This document shows, one piece after another, positions 45,754-54,514 of a stretch of 64,000 bases of DNA (position 1 is the first letter of the stretch; the number at the start of each line of letters is the position of its first letter). Below the pieces are notes generated by a model. That model was given only the letters and a program-made list of their open reading frames with translations. It was not told the origin of the DNA and ran no database searches. The stretch is taken from NCBI GenBank assembly GCA_029204225.1, contig CM055112.1, positions 42,744,339 through 42,808,338 of the forward strand, in the 5' to 3' direction. Source of the DNA: Diphasiastrum complanatum (lineage: Eukaryota; Streptophyta; Lycopodiopsida; Lycopodiales; Lycopodiaceae). The translations under genes and the position numbers were made by a program.

Positions 45754-47190
45754 TTATCCAATTCCCTTGGATTCTTGGTTTTGTGTTGCATCTGGCTCTT
45801 CTACCGTAGCTGACAATCCATGTTGTTTAACCAACTTGATGAAGAACATTATAATTCTTCCATGAGCAATGGTAGTCATGAATTGTTGTTCAAATATAAA
45901 TGCTCTATATGAAGTAGTCGGCATGAATATTGAAACTCGGTCATATGATGAAGCATATCTCTGGGCATATTGTTGACCAAAATATATTTCTTCAAATTTG
46001 GTCAATACCTCATTCATAGGTGGTAGTGAATATTTGAATTGATTGACCTCAAATATGGAATCTCGTCTCGAAACATAAATTTTGCAGTCGCCCATATAAA
46101 TCGTTGAAGCACCAATTCCAAGTAATGAAAATACATTCCAAAGTTGAACCAGGAATTTGATGTTTCGATTGTTCCAAATAACCATTGATGGTGAACAATC
46201 ATTGTTGACATTACTCAATTGAAGATTGATCACATTAGAGTCCACTAAGCAATGTAAAAATCTCCAAAGAAACTGATATAGATTGATGGAATATTTTAAA
46301 ATTAGCTTCCTATAGAGTGTTGGTTGACTGAGAGAATGTTCCCAATCATTATTCACATCCATACATTCTGAATATGCACATGAATTACAATTTGGCTTCT
46401 GAGTTCTAGAGAATCCATAGGAGTAAGGTTCTCCAACAAAAGCCACTTGAAGCTCTTGACTAATGGATCCATGAGACGTTGAACAATTATCCAAAGTATT
46501 GATACAAGTATAATTTTCATGGATTAATGAAATCTTTTCTTTTCTACCAGTGTCCATGTTGAATACCTCATACTCCCTTAGATCATTGTCAAAAATAGAA
46601 TTATTCTCAAAAGCTCCCATATCAATTTGACATGGTTCGTAGATCGAATCCTCATAATAACCACTCAATTTCAAATCATGGAATATCGGTGTCATATAGT
46701 CCTCAATTTGAAAGTTTGGTGAATGCCTTGATCGACTTTCCTCGAGCATAGCAATATTCTCAATCGGACGATCCATAGTTGCTTGTTCATTGACCAAATT
46801 AAGGCATTGATGTAGGTCAAGATCCGAACTTTGATGGTTGAAGTGAAACTCAAAAGGATGTTCAATTATCTTCACATCTTGATCTGAATCTTGAATTTCA
46901 TCTGAATCCTGATTTTCACCATCTGTTGTTGTAAGTTGATCAAAATCTTGAATTGGACTTTTGTTGCCTGCAACTGTATCTGGATCTGAGACTTGACTTT
47001 TGTTGTCGCTTTGCTCATCTGACTCACTATCCTTGCTTTGCTCATCCGCTTCGTCGTTATCACTTTGCTCATCAGACTCATTGATGGAATCATCTTCATC
47101 TTCAGAAGTTTCTTCTCTTTCATTCACATGCGGTTGTCGATCCACTGATGCTTTAGTGTATACACTCACTTTCTGAATTCGCATCCTCAT
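45754..47190 (-). CDS. Acidic protein of element E, 478 aa, unknown
   Basis: Open frame from ATG 47190 (MRMRIQKVSVYTKASVDRQP) to KGIG. Residues about 25-115 are strongly acidic with repeated DEQSDN/DEQSKD units. The rest is globular-looking, with a hydrophobic stretch (KYSINLYQFLWRFLHCLVDS, later FLVQLWNVFSLLGIGAST). No retroviral or host domain is recognised. It lies 53 bases after the double-gag frame, in another frame, so the two could be made by frameshift, reinitiation or splicing. Element F has an acidic counterpart that also ends in GIG, which suggests a conserved lineage protein. It is intact here despite the age of the LTRs. Confidence 0.65.
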   Translation of the reverse strand: MRMRIQKVSVYTKASVDRQPHVNEREETSEDEDDSINESDEQSDNDEADEQSKDSESDEQSDNKSQVSDPDTVAGNKSPIQDFDQLTTTDGENQDSDEIQDSDQDVKIIEHPFEFHFNHQSSDLDLHQCLNLVNEQATMDRPIENIAMLEESRSRHSPNFQIEDYMTPIFHDLKLSGYYEDSIYEPCQIDMGAFENNSIFDNDLREYEVFNMDTGRKEKISLIHENYTCINTLDNCSTSHGSISQELQVAFVGEPYSYGFSRTQKPNCNSCAYSECMDVNNDWEHSLSQPTLYRKLILKYSINLYQFLWRFLHCLVDSNVINLQLSNVNNDCSPSMVIWNNRNIKFLVQLWNVFSLLGIGASTIYMGDCKIYVSRRDSIFEVNQFKYSLPPMNEVLTKFEEIYFGQQYAQRYASSYDRVSIFMPTTSYRAFIFEQQFMTTIAHGRIIMFFIKLVKQHGLSATVEEPDATQNQESKGIG

Positions 47191-47243
47191 TTCCTCAAAC
47201 CATCTGGATTGTTCTTCTTTCCTTTCAGCTTCAACTTAAACCT

Positions 47244-48329
47244 TTATTCTTGTTGCTCGTACTTTAAAACATATTCCATAGTTTCTCTTAATCGGAACCC
47301 AGACTGGAGAGAAGTTGTTTGTAGATAGTTTTCTACAACGCTCCGATATTGAGGTTGTAAGCCATATATATAGCATTGTACAAGATATACTTCTCCATAA
47401 TCGAATATTGGGACCATTTGTTGGAATTCTCTATTGTACTTAGCAACTATAGTTGTCTGGTCCAAAGAACACCATTGGATGAAGTCAGATCGATTGAAGA
47501 TCTGTCTACAAACTCTCTTGAAAGTTAACCAATTCTCAAGAAGGAAGTCGTGAACGATGTTCCACCATGACTGAACACGTCCTTGGAAACCCGATGAGGC
47601 AAAGAAAACCATACTACTGTCATCAATACCTCCACTATAGTAGAAGTTATAATCCAAATCTTCTAGCCAACTGTCTACATTAATGGAGTGAATGCTTCCA
47701 TCAAAGGTAGGACTAACGTATTCAGACAGTCGTTGGTTGTAATAATAAGGTTTCCGTTGAGCAGTGACTTTCCACCATTCATTGATATGGTTTGTAGATA
47801 AGAGCTCCAGAACAAGTGCACGATCCATCATATTGTGCAACTCCATAAAACTAGCGGCATAAATGGATTTGGAAAGAGTTGGTTGAAGCACATTCTTTAT
47901 AGGCGTTTGAAGGAAACCCACATAGTAGTTCAAACATTTTCTACACTCAAATTTTGTCTTCTGAACCAATGCCAAAAATTGTTGATTAAATTGTTGTACA
48001 GAACCACTTTGTTTGAGATATTCGAATGATTTTTCATAAAATCTGGTAATACTATCGATGCAAGCAATTTTGTATTGATTCCAAAGCTTTGTGTCCGAAT
48101 GTGCTTGAGTATCCCACCATGCTCGAACTTGTCCTTGAAAGCACAATGAAGCGAAATCATCTTCTTTAGAATAATGGCGATGACAAAAATAAGCTTCTAA
48201 TTCAGTCAACCAATCATCAATGCTGATTGAACTTGGTTGTCCGTCAAATACAAGGTTGTAACGTACGATTTCAGATTGTATTTCATCAATAGATGAAAAT
48301 TGAATGTTTTGACTATATAGGTCCATCAT
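47244..48329 (-). CDS. Double-gag protein of element E, 361 aa
   Basis: Two retrotransposon gag (capsid) modules in one chain. Module 1, residues about 27-170: FDGQPSSISIDDWLTELEAY, FQGQVRAWWDT, SVQQFNQQFLALV. Module 2, about 208-350: FDGSIHSINVDSWLEDLDYN, FQGRVQSWWNI, IVAKYNREFQQMV, YGLQPQYRSVVENYL. Both share the order FDG-SI-x-D-WL, FQG-V-WW, a short acid/aromatic spacer and a QF helix typical of Gypsy-type gag. Normal gag has one such unit and then a zinc knuckle, which is absent here. The frame is open from ATG 48329 to TAA 47244. It presumably forms or joins particles built by another element. The duplication is direct from the sequence; its function is inferred. Confidence 0.8.
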   Translation of the reverse strand: MMDLYSQNIQFSSIDEIQSEIVRYNLVFDGQPSSISIDDWLTELEAYFCHRHYSKEDDFASLCFQGQVRAWWDTQAHSDTKLWNQYKIACIDSITRFYEKSFEYLKQSGSVQQFNQQFLALVQKTKFECRKCLNYYVGFLQTPIKNVLQPTLSKSIYAASFMELHNMMDRALVLELLSTNHINEWWKVTAQRKPYYYNQRLSEYVSPTFDGSIHSINVDSWLEDLDYNFYYSGGIDDSSMVFFASSGFQGRVQSWWNIVHDFLLENWLTFKRVCRQIFNRSDFIQWCSLDQTTIVAKYNREFQQMVPIFDYGEVYLVQCYIYGLQPQYRSVVENYLQTTSLQSGFRLRETMEYVLKYEQQE

Positions 48330-50948
48330 TAATGACTAGTGAAAACTTGTAGACTATGAATTCACCGTTTGAGATTTATTCAGAATGGTATTTTACAAGC
48401 TGGTAAAATTGCTCTTCTCCACTCACTTAAAGATTCTGAGTCCTCGAAGAATAAAGTGGCTGTGAATGAAAAGTGTAACAAATTAAAATGAAGTAACAGT
48501 TGTGTTCAATCTGTCACCACAAACAGTTTTGCTTTTTACAACGTTTGAATCCGATTTAAAACGGAGATGATATGAAGATTTGAAAATTTCTAATGGAAAC
48601 ACGAAAAAAAAAAACTGACTCAAGAAAAGGGGTCTTGAATTTTTTTTTTGACAAGTAATAATGACACAATTTTAATAACTTAGCAGTGTCAGGCTCATCT
48701 TTCTGATCACTTTTCGTTTTTATAGCATTGGGATCTAAGCTCAAACAAAAAAATTACGTGTTAAAAAATGAACGGTAAGTTAAAATTAAACAACTTAGAA
48801 TTAAGGGGTTAAAGAAAAAATCAAAATTGAATTCAATAATTTTTTTGGAATCCATGAAACATTCATGTGCTCGTAGAAGAATAAAAAGAATCGTCAAAAA
48901 TCCAAAAATTGTCGGCAATTTTATTTTAATCGGTTACTCTTGTGGATCGTGCTAGAGATAAAAAAAGAAAAAATCTCAACCGACGGAATTTGGAAAGAGA
49001 AAAATCTCAGCCGACTGAATTTAGAGAGAATTCGGAGATGACCGACGTCGGGTAGCGGTCAAAGAGAGAAGGTGACCGACGTCGGGTACGTGACCGACGT
49101 CGGGGTACCGAAGAGAGAAAGGGGGTGACCGACGTCGGCTACGTGACCGACGGAGAGAGAGATGAACGTAGAGAGAGAAGGAGGGTAGCGGACGTCGCGA
49201 TGGCTTCGTAGAGAGAGAATGGACGTAATTGAAGCCAATCTCGACCGACGCAAAAGATGTCACTAAGTTTGCTGGCAGTGATATTATTGATCAATCACCA
49301 AAGAAGGATCCGGAGCAAGCTGAAAGTAAAAACAAGACAGATCAGTCAAAAGTCCCTGAGCCTTCAGCAGTCGTGCATAGAGACAGATTAGGCCCTTCTG
49401 TGAGGAGGCTTCTTGCAGAGAGTGGAATTGATGCATCTTCCATAAACCCACCTGGTCCTCATGGCATACTTGTCAAAGCTGATGTGTTAGCTGCTGTCAA
49501 GTCTGGTGTAAAATCAGTGTCAGTTTCTAAAGCTGAAAAACCTATACCATCCCCTCCTGCTTCTAAGCCGATATCAACCACCTTACCCACAGCACCAACA
49601 GCCGCAACTTATGATGATGTGCCAATAACCCAGATTCGCAAGGTTATTGCTAAAAGGAATTGGATGAAATCTCGACCGGAGCCGGAGGAGATTCAAATCT
49701 GCGCAATGTTGTTTCCTGCCTCGTGTCTCTGGAACAGTTATATTTGCATTATTGTGTTGTGTTTGCTCTCTGTCTAAAGTAATAGTGAAAATTTCAGAGC
49801 AAATTTGTGCAATAGTGTTCCCTGCTTCGTCTTTCTGAAGCCGTTGTAATGGCGAAATGCATCATTATTTGTATATGTACTCTATCACTGAAGGTTCGAA
49901 ATGGGATCTTCGTTCTCTTGCTCCAGAAGTATGTGAAATCCAGCAGGAGTGTGATGAAAAACAATATGTTTTGCACTTGGAAAATAGTTGCGGTAATAAA
50001 AGAAACTCTGATAATTAAGTATTGTCAGATAAGCGGATGTGAGGAGACAGGAAACAGTCGCTAGAGAGCTGTTAACCGAGTGTGGAGAGAGAGAGGAGTG
50101 CATTAGGGTTAGGTTGGACTAGGTTAGATCGCGTAGAGGTTAGGGCTGGGAAGGGTTAAGTTTTTTTTTTTAAATCAAACTTCATTGAAGAAATCGAAAA
50201 AAAATTTACAAGGACATGAAACTTCAGAATTGAAAACTGAAGTGCTTCTCTCTCACTTGGAAAGAATCCACAAAAAATTTCAAAATTCTGGCAATTCTGA
50301 CCCATCTCCACAAATGTGATCATAACCTACTCAATATTGATCCAAATCACACAAACTCAGTACCTCTGAAAAGCTAAAAACAGGCTCTATCAGTCTATAG
50401 TATCAGATCAATGATTGCATGTGATTTGATAGGTCAAATTAATCACAGAACAGGACTGAAAATTTTGAAGAAAGAAAAACTACAAAACTAGAGTTACAAA
50501 TCAAGATTTGTCATAACATTTTGGATACTAATCCAAATGACCTGCCATATGGATCAGATCAAATCTAAGACAATGCTTTAAAGTCCTATGGAAAGAAACT
50601 AGAAATTAAAACTCAGATCAAATCTGAAAAATTCAAATCAAGTGAAGACAAAATTCTAGTCACCTATTTTGACAACTTTTGGAAAAAGTGCAATAACTTT
50701 TGCATCTCTTATCCAAATGGCTTGAAAATTGATGCAAATTAAAGATGAAACAAAGCTATACAAAGATATGGAATTGAATTAGAAATGAAAAATGAAATTG
50801 AATGTCAAAAGTTTGTCGGAACAGAGCTGAAAAATTCAATGTTAAAAATATAGCATAAAGAAAGCTACAAAAACAATAAACTCATCAAATCTAATGGACT
50901 CCTCATAGAATCATCATGAATCATGGATCTATCTCTGATACCAAGAAA
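48330..50948 (-). other. Leader of element E with palindrome cluster and primer site
   Basis: 2.6 kb between the 5' LTR and the double-gag frame. Primer site at 50932-50943 (TGGTATCAGAGA on the minus strand), 5 bases from the LTR. At 49042, 49076, 49094 and 49129 the perfect palindrome CCGACGTCGG occurs four times in under 100 bases, with partial copies on either side. The host E2 fragment at 49237-49678 lies inside. 50100-50930 is AT-rich without a frame. Confidence 0.7.
49237..49678 (+). pseudogene. Captured fragment of mitochondrial pyruvate dehydrogenase E2
   Basis: Plus-strand frame, antisense to element E. It reads DAKDVTKFAGSDIIDQ, then HRDRLGPSVRRLLAESGIDA and GPHGILVKADVLAAVKSG, which is the peripheral subunit-binding domain of dihydrolipoyl acetyltransferase (E2), and ends YDDVPITQIRKVIAKR at the start of the catalytic domain. 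Intact E2 transfers acetyl groups to CoA in the mitochondrial complex. The lipoyl domain and almost all of the catalytic domain are missing. The frame has no stop and no visible intron. An identical 11-mer, AATCTCGACCG, sits at both edges (49237-49247, 49668-49678), as expected for copying through short homology. It is a gene fragment, not a working enzyme. Confidence 0.82.
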
Positions 50949-51484
50949 TGTCATGTGCCAAATCTAAGCAAATAGCAATTGCAATGGAAGTAAAGCTAAG
51001 AGCAAAAAAAGTACAAAGCATTCAAGATAGCATATCCATAGAAAGCTAGAAACAATGAGATCTCAATGGAATCACATTAGCAATGAAAAGAAGAGTACAA
51101 AGCAATGTAAATGAGCATGGATTCATGTAGATAGGGCACATGAGACCTAGCAATGGAGATCCCTATGGCTCACATTCACAAGGAAGCTAGAAGCTCTCAC
51201 TTGCAAATGAGCCAAAAGATTCACAAAATGATGTCTCTTGCCTAGTTATAGACAATGCTCTTACTTAACTTAACTTAACTCTCTTGAGAGATAGTTAGCC
51301 CTTGTTAAGTATAATTTAAACTACATTAGGCCCTTATTGGCCTATTATCCTTATTAGTTACTTTGAAGGGCCTAAAGAGGGAACCATCTTGTTCTTAAGG
51401 CTAATAACTCCTTTTGGGCCTACAAAGCTTACAATGGATATTATATTGCCTTGAAAAGCACTGATGTACTAAAAGTACATGACA
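50949..51484 (-). repeat. 5' LTR of element E
   Basis: 536 bp, same length as the left LTR and about 97 percent alike by reading. Differences include acaatgg/gcaatgg, gatatc/gagatc and attggaaa/attagcaa. The CAATA target copy follows at 51485. Confidence 0.93.
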
Positions 51485-52589
51485 CAATACTTTTCTTATT
51501 GATCACAACTATACACCTAGCTCTTCAGATTCAAACATTTACTTCAAAGTAGTGCAACAGTCTTTTATCATTATACTTTGTACGTGGATGATACATTGCT
51601 TTTTAACAACAGTACCGATTTGATAAAAGAAACCAAGACAATGCTATCTTTCAAATTCGACATGATCGATCTGGGTGAAGCTCATTTCTGCCTTGGTATA
51701 CAAATCCATAGAGACAGAAAATAGAAGTTGGTCTACATTACACAACAGAGGTACATCTACAACATGTTAGTCAGATATAATCTGATGAATAGCAAGTTAG
51801 CTCTCTCACCAATGGAACCAGGACTCAAATTGTCAAAGGACCAGTGTCCCCAAAGAATTCATGAGAAGCAACAGATGCGTGAGTATCCTTACCATTCTAT
51901 TATAGGATCTCTTATGTATGCCATGATCTGTACCAGGCCAGACATAGCTTTTGCAATCAAATCTCTTAGTCAATTTATGACTAACCCTGGTATAACACAT
52001 TGGAAGGCTCTTATTAGAGTCATGAGATATCTTTGAGCTACTATGGACTTTTGCATTTGTTATGGAGTAGTCGGCAATGATAAACTCAATTTTACTCAGT
52101 GGTTACACAAATGCAAGTTGGGTAGGAGATGTAGACACTTGTAAATCTACTTTCGGATTTACATTCTTCCTCAACAATAGTGACCCAGTTTCTTGGAACA
52201 ATTGCAAGCATTCTTCGATAGCTCTATCTTCCACTGAATCAGAGTATATCACGGCCTCTCAAGCTACAAATGAAACAATTTGGTTGAGGAACTTACTCTT
52301 AGATATCGGTCTGAATCAATATGCTTTGACGACATTATTTTGTGATAATCAAAGTGCCATCACTTTATCAGCCAACCCTAGATCTATTCCAATAGTAAGT
52401 ACATTGAACTAAAGTATCATTTCATCAGAAGAAAAGTTCTCAATGAAGAGGTCAGATTGCAATACTGTAGAACACAAGATATGATAGCAGATGTTTTTAC
52501 TAAAGCATTAAGTTTGGAGTCACACAGAAGATTCTGTATAGAACTAATTTTGAAGGTCAAGGCATTCAAGGATTCAAATTAAGGGGGAG
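51485..52589 (+). pseudogene. Copia H reverse transcriptase and RNase H, right piece
   Basis: Continues the RT from 44886. It contains LYVDDTLLFNNS (about 51580-51610), DLGEAHFCLGIQIHRDRK and a stop, then QQRYIYNMLVRYNLMNSKLA, SIIGSLMYAMICTRPDIAFA, a stop after IRVMRYL, SGYTNASWVGDVDTCKST and ALSSTESEYITASQATNETI. It ends about 52510 with FTKALS. A purine tract (aaattaagggggag) runs to 52589. Several stops and shifts: dead. The sequence (WVGDVDTCKSTFG) belongs to a different Copia lineage from A, C, G and I. Confidence 0.88.
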
Positions 52590-53165
52590 TGTTGGATTAT
52601 TCTCTTTCTTACCAATTGACGAATCGATTTAAATCTTCATCCATTGTTTATCCAATTCTGCGGATTTTTCCGTGTGCTTACATAGTCTGCAGAATTACAA
52701 GTGTTTTTCACAGTCTGAAGAATTACATGGAGTTTACGACAATGTCTCTTTTTTGCATTTTTCGCCTGACAGAAATCTTGTGTAAAAATATAGTTTCGCA
52801 TTTTTCGCTTTTTTAGAAGAGCCTCAAATGTTAAGGAAGTGACTCTGGCAAAGTGTGGGACAACCCTAAATAAGATTTAAGGGCACCTTCTCTTTTTTTT
52901 CTTTTTCGTGAAAAACTCGATAGTGTCGCTTGTAGCTGTTTTAGGTTCATTTCTGTAGAGCTACAATTTTGGTTCATCTATACAGACAGAATGTTTACGG
53001 CCAATTTCATCGCTTATCAGCAATCAATGACAAGGACCGGATGGATGCCAGCTGATCACCAACCAACTAGCAATCGCAATTCATGATCTAATTTCTTAGT
53101 ATAAATAGTTGTTCATAGTCATACAATTTAATGATTTCAAGATTATCAAAAGCATTTGAATAGTT

Positions 53166-53252
<87 letters not shown>

Positions 53253-53690
53253 AAGCCTGCGAGCTTGAACATTCCTGAGCATTCTAGCTCACTTTTTAGA
53301 GTTGTCTTAGAGATTGCTATTGCGCTACTATTTATCAGCATTGCGCTTAATTCAGACTTTTATTCCTAGCCGTTCAGAGATAACATAGAGTATGCAGCTT
53401 CGATCTGCAACTTATTGTACTCATTTACTTCTATTACATTTTCATATTGAATCAATACTATTCTTTATTGCATTCAGTTTTCATCTCAAAATGTATGCGT
53501 TTCTGTTTTTCTTCGTGATTAAATTTGTCTGATAATTTTTTATGCTTAATTGTTTGGCTACGTAATCACTGTAGTACTGGCGATTTCAAAGTTAGTTACT
53601 ATAAGCTCAAACATAATTTCTATCACTATTGTTTTGTTTGAAATCGATAGGCGTAGTCATGCATTGTGAAAGAGGAAGATAGCTTATTCC
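52590..53690 (+). repeat. 3' LTR of Copia H (right end approximate)
   Basis: Begins TGTTGGATTATTC after the purine tract. It contains short inserts with gtgtcgc/gacactg words and a TATA box (TATAAATA, about 53101), then a TC microsatellite in what would be the transcript leader. The end is not defined because no complete second copy exists. Reverse-oriented pieces of this LTR lie at 28738-28965 and 53690-54050. Confidence 0.65.
53167..53252. repeat. TC dinucleotide microsatellite
   Basis: About 85 bases of tc repeats with one g interruption (tctgtctc near 53224), downstream of the H LTR TATA box. The Arg/Glu-repeat frames on the minus strand here are produced by the repeat and are not genes. 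Confidence 0.95.
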
Positions 53691-54050
53691 GCCATGTATG
53701 AGTGACAGTGTCGCAAAAAGATGACAACGTCAGCATTTTGAGAGAAATGCGACACTGTCATAAAATCTCATTTTCTTAATATTGGGATAACCCCACACTT
53801 TGCCAAAGTCATTTCCTTAACATTTAAGACACTTTGAAAAATGCGAAAAATGTGACACTGCATTTTTACTCGTAATTCTTGACAGGCAAAAAATGTAGAA
53901 AATGCGACACTATATTTTTACTTGCAATTTTTGACAGTGTCACTTTAAGAGAAAATTGACTGTAGAAAAAAGGTGACAGTGTTGGGCTTTGTAGTGAGAG
54001 AAAATTTTCGACACTGTTGTCAAATTTCGTGTATTTCTACAGACTGTGTT
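53690..54050 (-). repeat. Inverted H-family LTR piece
   Basis: Reverse complement of H LTR text: aaccccacactttgccaaag, then cctt aacatttaag, mirrors 52830-52870, and agactgtg mirrors the start region. It is dense in gacagtgtc/gacactgtc. It ends at 54047-54050, where the TRIM begins. Confidence 0.6.
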
Positions 54051-54075
54051 AGAAATCCATATATCATAATATGGA

Positions 54076-54148
54076 TGGACAGACTAGGATTTGAACCCAG
54101 GACCTCCCTCATACCGGATGGGATGCTCTACCACTGAGCTATCCGCCC
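54076..54148 (-). ncRNA. tRNA-like unit in the left TRIM LTR
   Basis: 73 nt. Acceptor strands GGGCGGA and TCTGTCC pair over 7 positions (two G-U) with discriminator A. D arm GCTC-AGTGGTA-GAGC. T arm CTGGG-TTCAAAT-CCTAG, five pairs with a G-U. The A-box region TAGCTCAGTGG is normal and the B box GGTTCAAATCC has one change. The anticodon arm is aberrant: ATCCC and GGGAG enclose an 11-nt loop (ATCCGGTATGA), so it would not read codons normally. It may act as an internal Pol III promoter or a structural RNA; that is inferred. Confidence 0.65.
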
Positions 54149-54293
54149 TGTTTGATAGTTCTCTCTAGAGTGTGGATTGATATTCCAACACCCCCCCTCA
54201 AGCCACACTTGGTTGAGTTCCTAGCTATCACCTGCCCCACAACTTGGGCCACCTAACCATGGCTTTGATACCATGAACTGTTAGGTCTAACTT

Positions 54294-54306
54294 GGCTCTG
54301 ATACCA
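54294..54306 (-). other. Primer binding site of the TRIM
   Basis: ggctctgatacca on the plus strand abuts the right LTR. A second, near-identical site (ggctttgataccatgaa) lies at 54261-54277, 33 bases away, as if the primer-site region had been duplicated. Confidence 0.75.
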
Positions 54307-54330
54307 TGAATCCTTAAATCATAATATAGA

Positions 54331-54403
54331 TGGACAGACTAGGATTCGAACCCAGGACCTCCCTCATACCGGATGGGATGCTCTACCACTGAGCTATCCG
54401 TCC
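54331..54403 (-). ncRNA. tRNA-like unit in the right TRIM LTR
   Basis: 73 nt, two bases different from the left unit. The acceptor is GGACGGA with TCTGTCC (only one G-U) and the B box GGTTCGAATCC is perfect, so this copy is closer to a functional tRNA promoter. It has the same enlarged anticodon loop, which shows the loop is a family feature and not damage to one copy. Confidence 0.68.
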
Positions 54404-54514
54404 TGTTTGATAGTTCTCTCTAGAGTGTGGATTGATATTCCAACACCCCCCCTCAAGCCACACTTTTAGTTAGAAATGAGCTTGTGATCTGATTCATTAG
54501 TATAAGCTCTAAAT

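Larger units (their letters stand above)
44892..51484 (-). mobile_element. Non-autonomous LTR element E, minus strand
   Basis: 6593 bp with 536-bp LTRs at 44892-45427 and 50949-51484 and a perfect CAATA target duplication (44887-44891 and 51485-51489). The LTRs differ at roughly 16-20 positions, so it is older than Copia A. The primer site lies 5 bases inside the 5' LTR and the purine tract complement (ctcccctttct) follows the left LTR. It encodes a double-gag protein and an acidic protein but no protease, RT or integrase, and its leader contains a host E2 gene fragment. It interrupts Copia H. Element F shares its ends and layout. Confidence 0.92.
54051..54445 (-). mobile_element. TRIM: miniature LTR element with a tRNA-like sequence in each LTR
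   Basis: About 395 bp. LTRs of about 140 bp at 54051-54190 and 54307-54445 flank only 116 bp of internal DNA, which holds a Met-tRNA primer site (54294-54306, minus strand) and a purine tract complement (ccccccctcaagcc, 54191 on). Such terminal-repeat retrotransposons in miniature encode nothing and depend on other elements. Here each LTR carries a 73-nt tRNA-like unit, more than half its length. The same purine-tract block (20 identical bases) recurs after the right LTR (54446-54465), so this is the remnant of a tandem array. A 9-bp direct repeat, gttagaaat, brackets the whole (54048, 54469). Confidence 0.75.

Noticed and set aside
49229-49777. A functional pyruvate dehydrogenase E2 gene
   Set aside because: Only the subunit-binding domain and the start of the catalytic domain are present, and the piece lies inside element E with short repeats at its edges.
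53088-53341. Two minus-strand frames with long Arg-Glu repeats
   Set aside because: They are produced by the TC microsatellite at 53167-53252.
54076-54403. Two ordinary tRNA genes on the minus strand
   Set aside because: The anticodon arm is abnormal in both, and each unit lies inside an LTR of the same miniature element.
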